In this document: positions 33,995 to 44,415 of the stretch, piece by piece
Layout of the letters: each line of letters begins with the position of its first letter
Position numbering within the stretch: position 1 is the stretch's first letter
Assembly: GCA_958295835.1 (NCBI GenBank)
Contig: OY282378.1
Coordinates: forward strand, 2,559,001-2,623,000
Direction: 5' to 3'
DNA: 64,000 nt
Origin: an uncultured Gammaproteobacteria bacterium
GTDB lineage: Bacteria; Pseudomonadota; Gammaproteobacteria; HK1
The notes under the pieces: generated by a model
What the model was told of the DNA's origin: nothing
The model's input: only the letters and a program-made list of their open reading frames with translations
Database searches by the model: none
Translations under genes and position numbers: made by a program

Positions 33995-34930
33995 ATGAAT
34001 GGTTTACTGAGAGCATCCCTGGGCACGGTCCTCGCCGCCTCGGTGGCGGGATCGGCCCATGCAGCGGACCCGGTCAAGATCCCGATCCACAACTGGTCGA
34101 GCCAGATCGTCGGTGCCCAAATCGTCGGCAAGATCCTCAACGAGGCCGGCTTCGAGACCGAATTCATCTCGTCCGACAGCCAGGTCGTGTACACGTCGAT
34201 GTGCGAAGGTGACATCCATCTCGTGCACGAGGTCTGGCAGGGCGCATTCGGCGTCGCCTTCGAGAAGGTGGTGAACGAAGGATGCGTCCTCGACGCGGCG
34301 ACCCACGACGCGAAGACCCGCGAAGAGTGGTGGTATCCGAAGTACGTCGAGGAGCAGTGCCCGGGGCTGCCGGACTGGGAGGCGCTCAACAAGTGCGCCG
34401 AAATGTTCGCGACCCCCGAGAGCAAGCCGAAGGGACGCTTCCTCGCCGGTCCCGTGGACTGGTTGAAGCATGACCAGGAGCGGGTCGACGGCCTGAAGAT
34501 GGATTTCGAGGTGGTCAACGCCGGATCGGCCGCGGCCCTGTGGGCGGAGCTCGATTCCGCGTCCAAGCGCGATGCGCCGATCGTGCTCTTCAACTGGACC
34601 CCGAACTTCATCGAGGCCGTCTACGAGGGGGCGTTCATCGAGTTCCCCGAGTACCACGAGAAGTGCCGCGAGGACCCGAGCTGGGGCATGAACCCGGATC
34701 TGGCGTACGACTGCGGCAACCCGAAGGACGGCTATCTCAAGATCGGCGTCTGGAAGGGCTTCCCGGAGTCGCATCCCGGCGCGTACGAGATCGTGCGCAA
34801 GATGAACTTCACCAACCTCGACATCGCGGTCATGGCCAAGCTCGCCGACATCGACGGCATGGAGCCGGAGGACGCGGCCGACAAGTGGCTCGCGGACAAC
34901 GAAGCCAAGTGGAAGGCGTGGATGAACTGA
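33995..34930 (+). CDS. Choline/glycine betaine-type ABC transporter substrate-binding protein
   Basis: Periplasmic receptor of the OpuAC/ProX-type family for quaternary amines. 311 residues from ATG 33995 with GGGAGGAG upstream. Sec signal peptide about residues 1-23 (cleavage after AHA: SAHA-ADPVKIP). Mature sequence has IHNWSSQIVGAQIVGKIL, DIHLVHEVWQG, WWYPKYVEEQCPG and FNWTPNFIEAVY, with aromatic residues that build the ammonium-binding cage. Four Cys (MCEGD, EQCPG, KCAEMF, EKCREDP, YDCGN region) may form disulfides. It is transcribed opposite to its ATPase and permease, with a stem-loop after the stop. Confidence 0.88.
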   Translation: MNGLLRASLGTVLAASVAGSAHAADPVKIPIHNWSSQIVGAQIVGKILNEAGFETEFISSDSQVVYTSMCEGDIHLVHEVWQGAFGVAFEKVVNEGCVLDAATHDAKTREEWWYPKYVEEQCPGLPDWEALNKCAEMFATPESKPKGRFLAGPVDWLKHDQERVDGLKMDFEVVNAGSAAALWAELDSASKRDAPIVLFNWTPNFIEAVYEGAFIEFPEYHEKCREDPSWGMNPDLAYDCGNPKDGYLKIGVWKGFPESHPGAYEIVRKMNFTNLDIAVMAKLADIDGMEPEDAADKWLADNEAKWKAWMN

Positions 34931-34939
34931 GCCCCGGTT

Positions 34940-34975
34940 GATTCCGCCGCGGCGGTGTGGCCGCGGTATGGAATC
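34940..34975 (+). terminator. Stem-loop after the choline/betaine binding-protein gene
   Basis: GATTCC...GGAATC encloses CCGCGG...CCGCGG around an 8-base loop, ten bases after the stop codon; one small bulge separates the two stem parts. No T-run follows. It may end or stabilise the binding-protein mRNA, as the similar hairpin behind the liv binding-protein gene may do. Confidence 0.5.
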
Positions 34976-35240
34976 GGCAGGTCGGGACGGATGCCGGTCG
35001 CTACCCAGGTGGCGGCCGGCATCTTGTCATTCGGCCTGTGGTTGGACGTACGCGCACACCCTCCTCCCGGTCCACGGCGTCGGGGACGTCCGGGGACCAG
35101 CCTCGTGCGGCGCAGGGCCAGATCAGTCGTCTTGCCGGACATACTCACCGCAGAAGGACCGGCCCCGCGCGCACGGAACCAAGCCCACCTCATCCGGACC
35201 GTGATGTTGCGTTCACGGACCGGCCTCGCGGACGCAGAGA
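34976..35240. other. Intergenic spacer between binding-protein gene and gnd
   Basis: About 265 bp between two converging genes. Apart from the stem-loop at its left edge I see no RNA gene, repeat or protein signature on either strand. Confidence 0.4.
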
Positions 35241-36773
<1,533 letters not shown>

Positions 36774-36852
36774 GGCGTGCTCCCTCTCGGGCGCGATCGG
36801 CTCGAGGTCTGGCAGACGGACGTCGGCATGGCCCTCGTGCCGTGACGCAAGT

Positions 36853-37995
36853 TCAGTCCCGGGCCTCGACCGGGTTGACCACCATGTCCGAGCGGATCTT
36901 CTGCAGGCCCTGGACGACGACTCGCTCGCCCTCGGCGATGCCCTCGGAGACGATCCAATCGGTGCCGGTCTGCTCGTCGAGGACGATCCGGCGGATCCCG
37001 GCCCGGCCGGCGCGGTCCACCACGAGGACGAAATGGCCCTGCTGGTCCTTCTGCACCGCGGCCTGGGGGATGACCACCGCCGACACCGGCTGCTTCTGGC
37101 GCACGATCACGGTGACGAACTGGCCGGGCAACAGCACCCCTTCGGGGTTCGGAAACACCGCCCGGGCGAGGAGCGTGTCCGTGGCCTGATCGACGCTCGG
37201 GTCCAGGTAGTCGAACTCCCCGGCATGTTCGTAGACGTTGCCGTCCGAGAGCAGCAGCGAAGGGGCGACCGGTGGATTCTCGAGGTCGATCCCCTGGCGG
37301 CGGGCCTCGATCAAGTCCTTCTCGGGGACTGCGATGGTGACGTGGATGGGGTCGGTGCTCGTGACCGTCGCCAGCGCGCCGTCGCCCGGCCGCACGAAAG
37401 AGCCCACGCTGTAGGCGGCCCGGCTGATCTGCCCGGCGATCGGGCTGACCACTTCCGTGTAGGAGAGGTCGAGCCGGGCACGGCGTAGCGCCGCCTGCGC
37501 CTGCTGCACCGCGGCGCGGGCGGTGCCGAGCGCGGCGCGGGCCTCGCCCAGCGCGGAGCGCGCCAGGGTCTTGCGCTCGACCAGGGTTTCCTTGCGTGCG
37601 AAGTCTTCCTCGGCGTTCTTCAGGGTGGCGCGCGCCCCGGCAAGGTCGGCCTCGCGCTGCTCGACCGCGATCCGATAGGGGGCCTGCTCGATCAGGAACA
37701 GCAGATCGTCCTTCTCGACGTAGCCGCCTTCGCGGAAATCGCGGCGCTCCAGGAAGCCCTCGACCCGGGCCACCAGAGCGACCGTCTCGACCGCCTCGAC
37801 CCGGCCCACATAGAAGAAGCTGGGCGTCACGTCGCGCCGCTCCGCCCCGGCGACGACCACGCTGGGCGCATCGGAGGGCGCCGACTGGGCTGCCGCGGTC
37901 GCTGCCGCGGTCATCGTGACCGCGGCGAGCAGCAGCGCCGGCCCGGTAACCGTCGCCCGGGACGCGGGCCGGGAGGAGGGGGTGAGTGGAGTCAT
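36853..37995 (-). CDS. RND-type efflux membrane fusion protein (periplasmic adaptor)
   Basis: Periplasmic adaptor (HlyD/AcrA/MdtA family) linking an inner-membrane pump to an outer-membrane channel. 380 residues from ATG 37995. Signal-like N-terminus with Ala-rich hydrophobic stretch (cleavage near AAAQSAPS). Lipoyl halves: VALVARVEGFLERRDFREGGYV and YTEVVSPIAGQISRAAYSVG, with an alpha-helical hairpin of Ala/Arg-rich heptads between (about 115-180). The C-terminal barrel ends with LVVDRAGRAGIRRI. No RND pump or TolC-like gene lies next to it in this window, so it is an orphan here. Confidence 0.87.
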   Translation of the reverse strand: MTPLTPSSRPASRATVTGPALLLAAVTMTAAATAAAQSAPSDAPSVVVAGAERRDVTPSFFYVGRVEAVETVALVARVEGFLERRDFREGGYVEKDDLLFLIEQAPYRIAVEQREADLAGARATLKNAEEDFARKETLVERKTLARSALGEARAALGTARAAVQQAQAALRRARLDLSYTEVVSPIAGQISRAAYSVGSFVRPGDGALATVTSTDPIHVTIAVPEKDLIEARRQGIDLENPPVAPSLLLSDGNVYEHAGEFDYLDPSVDQATDTLLARAVFPNPEGVLLPGQFVTVIVRQKQPVSAVVIPQAAVQKDQQGHFVLVVDRAGRAGIRRIVLDEQTGTDWIVSEGIAEGERVVVQGLQKIRSDMVVNPVEARD

Positions 37996-38076
37996 GTTCG
38001 AACGATCCCTTGCCCCAACCTCGTCGATTCGAACGAGCGCGGGTTGGCGGTGGCGTGGCATTGTACCGGCGTATCC

Positions 38077-38967
38077 TCAGCTCCCGCAGACGATGCCGTC
38101 CGGAAGGTTTTCGATATGCGCACAGAGGTCGCGCGGCCGCGCGATCCAGACACGGTCGCGGTGCGCGGCGATGTGCTCCAGCGCCCGGCGGAGCCGGCGG
38201 ATGCGATAGGGGCGGCCGACCACGAACGGATGGAGCGAGATCGGGCAGACGAGAGGTTGGTCCTCACTCTGTTCCAGCATCTCGTCGAAGGCGTCGACGA
38301 TCATGTCCGCGAACTCCTCGGAGGTATGCCGGTACCACACGATGCCACGGGTGTCGTTGCACTCGATGGGGTAGGGCATCGACAGGATGCGGCCGTGTCG
38401 GGTGCGCATCCACACCGGCTGATCGTCGCAGGTCCAGTCCATGAAGTAGCGGTAGCCGGCTTCGGCGAGGAGGTCCGCGGTCACCTCGGAGTTCGAAAGC
38501 CAGGGGCTCATCCACCCGGCGGGGTGGGCGCCTTCCTCGCGCTCGATGGTGGCCGTGACCTCCGCGATGAGCCGGCGCTCGTCGTCTTCGGAGAGCCCTC
38601 CCTGCACATCGCTGTTGGTGACGCCGTGGCCGAGGATCTCGTCGCCGCGGCGGCGAAGCGCCTCGGGGATCTGCGGGCAGTGCGTATAGATCGCGGTGTT
38701 CATCTGCGCCTCGATCGGCAGGTCGAGCGCATCGAAGAGCGACAGCAGCCGCCAGATGCCGACCCGGTTGCCGTAGTCGCGCCACGAGTAGACGCTGTGG
38801 CTCGTCGCCTGATCGGGAGGCGCGATCGCCGCGCCCTTGCCGCGTCCGTAGCGGAACGCCTCGATGTTCACCGCGACGTAGACGGCGAGGCGCCTGCCGC
38901 CGGGCCACGTGTAGTCGGGGCGTTCGGTGATCGGGGAGTAGTCGTAGCGTCCGTGGGATTCGAGCAT
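38077..38967 (-). CDS. Polysaccharide deacetylase family protein (NodB-like, PuuE-type)
   Basis: Predicted metal-dependent deacylase or ring hydrolase of the NodB fold. 296 residues from ATG 38967. YDYSPITERPDYTWPGGRRLAVYVAVNIE (in part) at the start and GNRVGIWRLLSLFD, GHGVTNSDV, WMSPWLSNSE and CPISLHPFVVGRP later are typical of the PuuE/allantoinase-like branch rather than chitin deacetylases. The catalytic Asp-Asp pair is not obvious and the histidine motif is variant. It follows the dipeptidase gene by 22 bp on the same strand, so the two probably act on one amide substrate. Confidence 0.8.
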   Translation of the reverse strand: MLESHGRYDYSPITERPDYTWPGGRRLAVYVAVNIEAFRYGRGKGAAIAPPDQATSHSVYSWRDYGNRVGIWRLLSLFDALDLPIEAQMNTAIYTHCPQIPEALRRRGDEILGHGVTNSDVQGGLSEDDERRLIAEVTATIEREEGAHPAGWMSPWLSNSEVTADLLAEAGYRYFMDWTCDDQPVWMRTRHGRILSMPYPIECNDTRGIVWYRHTSEEFADMIVDAFDEMLEQSEDQPLVCPISLHPFVVGRPYRIRRLRRALEHIAAHRDRVWIARPRDLCAHIENLPDGIVCGS

Positions 38968-38989
38968 GGCGAGGCTCCGATTGGGTTGG

Positions 38990-40054
38990 TCACGCCTTCC
39001 ACACGCGCTCGAACACACGCATGAAGTTGCCGCCGAGGATCTTCGTGGTCTCCTCGGACGAGAAGCCGCGTTCGAGCAGGGCCGCGGTCAGTAGCGGAAA
39101 GTGGTCCACTCGGTTGAAATCGTCGAAATAAACGTTGTCGAGCCGGTAGTCGCCGAACACCTCCGGATAACGAACGCGGAAGAAGGCATGGAAGCGCACT
39201 GCCGACTCCGACTCGAAGAAGTCCGACCCGATGCCGACGTGGTCGACGCCGGCGAGGTCTGCCACGTAGGCGATGTGGTCGATCATGTCGTCGAGGGTCG
39301 GACGCACCCCCGGCTTGGTCTCGCACAGCGGTCCGTAGGCGGTGATGCCGATGACGCCGCCACATTCCGCGAGGGCCCGGAGCGCGTCGTCGCCGTAGTT
39401 CCTCGGCGTATCGCACCGCGCGCGGGCGTTTCCATGCGAGACGATGACGGGCTCGCGGGAGCAGTCGACGGCGTCGAGGGTGGTGCGGTCGCCGGCGTGG
39501 GCCATGTCCACCGCGATGCCGGTGTGGTTCATCTCCCGCACCACGATCTTCCCGAGCTGGGTGAGTCCGGTGTCGGGCTGTTCCAGGCACCCGCAGCCGA
39601 GCGAGCTCCGCTCGTTGTACGTCATCTGCCCGATGCGCAGCCCGAGCCGATGCAGGATGCGCACCAGGGACGGGTCGTCCTCGATCTTCGTGGCGAGTCC
39701 CTGGACCCCGAAGATGACCCCGAGCCTGGCCTCGCGCTTCGCGCGGCGGATGTCCTGCGCCGTCTCGACGAGGATCAGCCTCGGCTCGATCTCGAAGTAG
39801 CAGTAGTGCCCGTGCATCGTGCCGAGCAGGGCCCGGAAGTCGTCGGTGCCCATGCCGATGCCGCCAATTCCGAGGGTGACGTTCTGGGCGGTGACCCCGC
39901 CGGCGATCGCGCGGTCGAGGTAGGGAACGCCGTCTATCGGCGCCGGGACGGTCTGGGCCACCGGCAGCAGCACCGTCACCCCCTGGCCGTCGATGAGGAT
40001 CGCGTCGTCGTGGACCCGGCGGGCTTCGTCGCGGATTGATATCGCGCTCGTCAC
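38990..40054 (-). CDS. Membrane dipeptidase (M19) family protein with altered metal site
   Basis: 354 residues of TIM-barrel M19 fold: DMAHAGDRTTLDAV and VSHGNARARCDTPRN carry the two later zinc histidines, and DHVGIGSDFF is the C-terminal barrel motif. The first ligands are not conserved: the usual DGHND at the N-terminus is DGQGV, and the bridging glutamate motif GVEGG is GVQGL. Three of five metal ligands are therefore changed. Related bacterial M19 homologues with FQN-type motifs exist, so this may be a subfamily with different chemistry rather than a dead copy. Paired with the deacetylase-like gene downstream. Confidence 0.82.
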   Translation of the reverse strand: MTSAISIRDEARRVHDDAILIDGQGVTVLLPVAQTVPAPIDGVPYLDRAIAGGVTAQNVTLGIGGIGMGTDDFRALLGTMHGHYCYFEIEPRLILVETAQDIRRAKREARLGVIFGVQGLATKIEDDPSLVRILHRLGLRIGQMTYNERSSLGCGCLEQPDTGLTQLGKIVVREMNHTGIAVDMAHAGDRTTLDAVDCSREPVIVSHGNARARCDTPRNYGDDALRALAECGGVIGITAYGPLCETKPGVRPTLDDMIDHIAYVADLAGVDHVGIGSDFFESESAVRFHAFFRVRYPEVFGDYRLDNVYFDDFNRVDHFPLLTAALLERGFSSEETTKILGGNFMRVFERVWKA

Positions 40055-40159
40055 GATGACTGCTTCCTTGGGTATCGAGCCGATCCTCGCGGGCCAGGAG
40101 CGTGTCGATCTCCGTGCCCGGGGAATCCATACGGAGCCCGGAGGCCGATGCCTGAACCC

Positions 40160-40888
40160 TCAACCACGCCTCGTGCCAAGGAGCGCCTCGAGCTCCGCGA
40201 TGCGCGCCTCTGCCGCCCGGCGCGCGGCGGCTTCCTTCTCGGCCTGGATTTCTGCCGCCCGACGCGCGGCGGCTTCCTCCTGCCGCGCCGCGTGCTCCTC
40301 GCCGTGGCTGAGAAGGTCCTGACCCGTCGCCGGGTCGCGAAAGCGCATCTCGCCGCCCTGCTTCGTGCGCAGCTCCAGCCCCAACGTCTCGCAGCGCAGC
40401 GCCAGCGTCCTGTCAATCGACTCCACCGCCACCTGACGCTCGTACACACCCCCCACCAACCGATACCCCTGCAACACCGGCGACAGATGCTCCCCCGCCG
40501 GGTCGTACAGAACATACTCCCGTACGCCCAAACGCGCATAGGTCGAGCGCTTCGGCCCCACATCCTCGCGCCACGTGCTCGGCGACGCCACCTCCAGCAC
40601 GAAGTCCGGACCTTTCCCCTCCTCCCACACCTTGTAGTTCATCCGCACCCGATCCTCGACCCCCAATACCACGAACGCATCGGGCGCCACCGACACCCGC
40701 GGGTTGCCCTCCTCGTAGTACATCAGCAGATCCCCGGAGACGTAGACGTCCGCGCGCGCCGCGAAGTACACCCGCAACGCCCCGACGGCGTAGAGGATGG
40801 CGGCGAGCTGGGCGTCGTTCTCCGCCATCGGCTTGCCGTCGGAGCTGGGGTAGTCAACCGCGGCAGGAGGAAAAATGGATTGGCTCAT
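40160..40888 (-). CDS. Uma2-family (DUF820) putative endonuclease
   Basis: 242 residues from ATG 40888. The PD-(D/E)xK-like core of Uma2 is visible: SVAPDAFVVLGVEDR, then GPDFVLEVASPST with the E-x-S variant, YARLGVREYVLYDP and LSPVLQGYRLVGG. The C-terminal tail is an Ala/Glu/Arg-rich coiled coil built from short repeats (EEAAARRAAEI, EKEAAARRAAEA). Uma2 genes are common and multi-copy in cyanobacteria and some other bacteria; biological role is unknown. No partner gene is evident. Confidence 0.85.
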   Translation of the reverse strand: MSQSIFPPAAVDYPSSDGKPMAENDAQLAAILYAVGALRVYFAARADVYVSGDLLMYYEEGNPRVSVAPDAFVVLGVEDRVRMNYKVWEEGKGPDFVLEVASPSTWREDVGPKRSTYARLGVREYVLYDPAGEHLSPVLQGYRLVGGVYERQVAVESIDRTLALRCETLGLELRTKQGGEMRFRDPATGQDLLSHGEEHAARQEEAAARRAAEIQAEKEAAARRAAEARIAELEALLGTRRG

Positions 40889-41132
40889 CGGCAAGCCTTT
40901 CGATGCGCGGAGTCGGCGCCGGTGGAGTGCGCCTCTCGAATGACGGTACCACGGCCATATCCATGTCCCAAACGGTATCGCAGGGGCACAGCATGCGCCG
41001 GATCAGGGGACCGCGGCGCAGGCCAAGCGCTCGACTCGCGTAGGACAGGCGCGCTGTGCGGTACTCGCGTATCCTCGCGGGCGTTGTGTGGACGCCGCCG
41101 GTGCGTCCGAAAGCTGTGGAGCGCCAGTCACC

Positions 41133-42311
41133 GTGAACTGTCCCGAGCGTTTGGTCTCGCGGCGGATGCAGGACGTGCAGATGCCGATCATCCCCTGGGT
41201 CGGCGATCTCATCCGCCGGACCCCCGGCACCATCTCGCTGGGGCAGGGCGTCGTGGACTATGCACCGCCGGCCGCCGCCCACGAAGCACTCATCCGTTTC
41301 GGCTCGGAACCGGCGCGTCACAAGTATCAGCACGAGCTCGGCATACCGGAGCTTCGCGAGCGCATCGCGGCCCGGCTCAACGCCGAGAACGGTATCGACG
41401 TTGACCGGTTTTCGCTGATGGTGACGGCCGGCGGGAACATGGCCTTCCTGACCGCGCTGCTCGCCATCTGCGACCAAGGGGACGAGGTCGTGCTCGTCAA
41501 GCCCTATTTCTTCAACCACGAGATGGCGGTGCGGATCATCGGCGGCCGGCCGGTGGTGGTCGCAGCGGACGAGCGCTACCAGCTCGATCTCGCTGCGATC
41601 GAGGCGGCCATCGGACCGCGCACCCGCGCCGTGGTCACCGTCTCGCCCAACAATCCGAGCGGGGCGGTGTATCCGGAATCCGATCTGCGCGCGGTGAACG
41701 CACTGTGCGCGGACCGGGGCTTGTTCCACATCAGCGACGAGGTTTATGAATACTTTCTCTTCGATGGCGCGCGCCACTTCTCCCCCGGTGCGATCGCGGG
41801 GGCGGAAACGCATACCGTGTGTATCTACTCGCTCAGCAAGTCGTATGGCTTTGCGAGCTGGCGGGTCGGCTACATGCTGTTTCCCTCGCCGCTCCTCGAA
41901 GCGGTCAAGAAGATCCAGGACACCAACGTCATCTGCGCGCCGGCGGTCTCGCAGTACGCGGCGGTCGGGGTGCTCGACGCCGGGCGGCGGTGGGTCGAAG
42001 AGCGGCTCGAGTCCGTCGCGGCGGTTCGCCGGATCGCGCTCGATGGGTTGTCCGGTCTTGGAGAGCGGGTCACGGTGCCGCGGGCGGACGGAGCATTCTA
42101 TTTCCTGGCCCGCGTGGATGGCGGCAGGGATCCGGTCGGCCTCGTCGAACGCCTGATCCGGCAGCACCGGATCGCGGTGATTCCGGGCACGGCGTTCGGG
42201 ATGGACGATGGATGCTACCTGCGCATCGGCTATGGTGCGGTGGACGCAACGGCGATGCGGGAGGGGGTGCGGCGGCTCGTGGCCGGCATCCGCGCGCTCG
42301 ACGATCGGTAG
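41133..42311 (+). CDS. PLP-dependent class I/II aminotransferase
   Basis: Fold type I aminotransferase; 392 residues from GTG 41133, or 381 from ATG 41166. PGTISLGQGVVDYAPP, HKYQHELGIPELRE, VTAGGNMAFLTAL, SPNNPSGAVYP (substrate-binding Asn) and ISDEVYEYFLF are in standard order. The PLP lysine is in YSLSKSYGFASWRVGYM, and the carboxylate-binding Arg in YLRIGYG. The exact amino donor cannot be read from sequence. It is transcribed away from the Uma2 gene and convergent with trmL. Confidence 0.87.
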   Translation: MNCPERLVSRRMQDVQMPIIPWVGDLIRRTPGTISLGQGVVDYAPPAAAHEALIRFGSEPARHKYQHELGIPELRERIAARLNAENGIDVDRFSLMVTAGGNMAFLTALLAICDQGDEVVLVKPYFFNHEMAVRIIGGRPVVVAADERYQLDLAAIEAAIGPRTRAVVTVSPNNPSGAVYPESDLRAVNALCADRGLFHISDEVYEYFLFDGARHFSPGAIAGAETHTVCIYSLSKSYGFASWRVGYMLFPSPLLEAVKKIQDTNVICAPAVSQYAAVGVLDAGRRWVEERLESVAAVRRIALDGLSGLGERVTVPRADGAFYFLARVDGGRDPVGLVERLIRQHRIAVIPGTAFGMDDGCYLRIGYGAVDATAMREGVRRLVAGIRALDDR

Positions 42312-42464
42312 CGGCAAGCGCTGTGCTTCGTATCGGCGTGGGAGGGCGCCGGTCGTCCCGATGTCGTCGATCAGGTGTCGGTGCGTCGTTCACGCGCCGG
42401 AGTAGTGATGGAGCGGGCGGTGTCGGAGCTCGATCCCTCGATCGGATACGCGCCGGCAGGCCGT

Positions 42465-42941
42465 TCACCCTCCGGGGTGGCGTTGTCCGCCGAACGAAAG
42501 CTGCCGCCATGCCTCGTAGCAGGCCACGGCGACCGCGTTCGACAGGTTCAGGCTGCGGCTGGCCGGGCGCATCGGGATCCGCAGCCGGTGCTCGGGCGGG
42601 TAGCGTGCCAGGACCGCATCCGGGAGCCCGCTCGTCTCCGGGCCGAACAGCAGCGCGTCTCCCGCCCGGAACGAGACGTCGCAATGGCGCGTCTCGCCCC
42701 GGACCGAGAAGGCGAACGTCCGCCGCGGGGAGTGGACGGCGTCGAAGGCGTCGAGCGAGGCGTGCTCGTGCACCGTCGTCCACTCGTGGTAATCGAGGCC
42801 GGCGCGGCGCAGGCGCGGCTCGTCGAGCCGGAATCCCAGCGGCTTCACCAGATGCAGCGCGCAGCCGGTGTTGGCGCAAAGCCGTATGATGTTGCCCGTG
42901 TTCGGGGGGATCTCCGGCTGATACAGGACGACGTGGAACAT
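42465..42941 (-). CDS. trmL: tRNA (cytidine(34)-2'-O)-methyltransferase TrmL
   Basis: SPOUT methyltransferase that methylates the wobble nucleotide of certain tRNA-Leu. 158 residues, the family norm. MFHVVLYQPEIPPNTGNIIRLCANTG-type start, LVKPLGFRLDE, FGPETSGLP and IPMRPASRSLNLSNAVAVACYEAWRQ (in part) are the three knotted-fold motifs. Its ATG (42941) overlaps the ATG of pyrD (42940) on the other strand within a CATG palindrome, so their leaders overlap each other's coding sequence. Confidence 0.93.
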   Translation of the reverse strand: MFHVVLYQPEIPPNTGNIIRLCANTGCALHLVKPLGFRLDEPRLRRAGLDYHEWTTVHEHASLDAFDAVHSPRRTFAFSVRGETRHCDVSFRAGDALLFGPETSGLPDAVLARYPPEHRLRIPMRPASRSLNLSNAVAVACYEAWRQLSFGGQRHPGG

Positions 42942-43941
42942 GGCCCTGGACCCGAATGACCGGCGGCGGCTCGCGGTCGAGTTCTGCGGCCTTCCGTTCA
43001 ACACCCCGCTGGTGCTGCTCTCGGGCTGCGTGGGGTTCGGCGAGGAGTATACGCGGGTCGAGGGCTTCTCGAACCGGGACGCCGGCGCGGTCTGCCTGAA
43101 GGGGACGACGCTCGAGCCGAGGCTCGGCAACGCGCCCCACCGGGTGTGGGAGACGTCGGGGGGGATGCTCAACTCGATCGGGTTGCAGAACCCCGGCTCG
43201 CGGGCGGTCATCGACGAGATCCTGCCCTCGCTCGATTTCACCGAGACGCGGTTCTTCGCCAACCTTTCGGGGTCCACCGTCGAGGAGTACGCGGAACTGA
43301 CGCGCCGGTTCGACGACTCCCCGATCGACGCGATGGAGATCAACATCTCGTGTCCGAACGTGCGCGAGGGCGGCGTGCTGTTCGGCAACGACCCCGACAT
43401 GTCGCACCGCGTGGTCGCCGCGTGCCGGGCCGCGACCGCCAAGCCGCTCGTCACCAAGCTCTCGCCGAACCAGACCGACGTCGCGGAGAACGCGCGCCGC
43501 TGCATCGAGGCCGGCACCGACGGGCTTGCGGTCGTGAACACCTTCGTCGGAATGGCGATCGACCCGCGGACCCGACGACCGGTGCTCGGCGAAAACAAGG
43601 GCGGCCTGTCCGGACCGGCCGTCAAGCCGATGGCCCTGCTCAAGGTGCATCAGGTCTACCGGGTGGCCCGCGCGCACGGCATCCCGATCATCGGCCAGGG
43701 CGGGGTCGCGAGCACCGAGGATGCGCTGGAATTCATGATCGCGGGGGCGAGTGCGGTCGGGATCGGCACCGCGCTGTTCTACGATCCGCTGGTCTGCGTG
43801 CGCATCAACGAAGGGCTCGCGGAGTACGCGCGCGGGCACGACCTCGACCGCATCTCTCGCTTGGTCGGCGCCCTGGAGATCGACCCGGACGGCGGGCCGG
43901 GTCATGGCCCGGCCGGACCCACGGTCGGGGAGGATGCGTGA
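42940..43941 (+). CDS. pyrD: Dihydroorotate dehydrogenase (class 1-like)
   Basis: FMN enzyme of pyrimidine biosynthesis oxidising dihydroorotate to orotate. 333 residues. LSGCVGFGEEY, LKGTTLEPRLGN, the catalytic cysteine in NISCPNVREGG and the FMN-binding GQGGVASTEDALEFMIAGASAVGIGTA (in part) fit a cytosolic class 1B enzyme (PyrDB), which usually needs PyrK; no pyrK is adjacent. A related dihydropyrimidine dehydrogenase-like role is possible but less likely. The start overlaps that of trmL. Confidence 0.85.
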   Translation: MALDPNDRRRLAVEFCGLPFNTPLVLLSGCVGFGEEYTRVEGFSNRDAGAVCLKGTTLEPRLGNAPHRVWETSGGMLNSIGLQNPGSRAVIDEILPSLDFTETRFFANLSGSTVEEYAELTRRFDDSPIDAMEINISCPNVREGGVLFGNDPDMSHRVVAACRAATAKPLVTKLSPNQTDVAENARRCIEAGTDGLAVVNTFVGMAIDPRTRRPVLGENKGGLSGPAVKPMALLKVHQVYRVARAHGIPIIGQGGVASTEDALEFMIAGASAVGIGTALFYDPLVCVRINEGLAEYARGHDLDRISRLVGALEIDPDGGPGHGPAGPTVGEDA

Positions 43942-44048
43942 ATGGCGAACGGGAACGGGAACGGCCGGGAGGGCGCTCCTGCCATATTCAACGGCGTGCG
44001 GTCCCTGTTCATCGGCAAGTCGGGCGCCAGTCCGCGCAGCGTGTTCCG

Positions 44049-44384
44049 CTACCTCGAACGCGGGCCGCGTTCGAGACGGCGCAGGAACACCTCCATCTCC
44101 TTCGCGGCCTGACGGTCGCCTTTCCCGGTGGCGGCGGCGATGCCGCGGCGGTACGCATCGGCGGCGGCGGCGGTGTCGCCCTCCTCGGTACACGCCTTCC
44201 CCAGGAGCTTCCACGCCGCGGAGTAGGAAGGGTCCAGCGCGACGGCGCGTTCGAGGTGCGATCGGGCCGCGGCGGGGTCGGGGCGCTCGAGACAGGCCTT
44301 GCCGAGGCCGAAACGCACCGCCGGGCCGTCCTTGCCGGCCGCGATCAGCGCCTCCAGGTTCGCGATGAGGGTGTCGCGTGTCAC
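44049..44384 (-). CDS. Tetratricopeptide repeat protein, small
   Basis: 111 residues from GTG 44384. Helical TPR pattern: PAVRFGLGKACLERPDPAAARSHLERAVALDPSYSAAWKLLGKACTEEGDTAAAADAYRRGI (described only in parts: GKACLE, HLERAVALDPSYSAAW, GKACTEEGD), which is about two TPR units and a capping helix. Likely a protein-interaction adaptor. It lies 31 bp after trkH on the same strand. Confidence 0.75.
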   Translation of the reverse strand: MTRDTLIANLEALIAAGKDGPAVRFGLGKACLERPDPAAARSHLERAVALDPSYSAAWKLLGKACTEEGDTAAAADAYRRGIAAATGKGDRQAAKEMEVFLRRLERGPRSR

Positions 44385-44415
44385 CGCCGATGCCCAACCC
44401 CGCCGGGATCGATCC

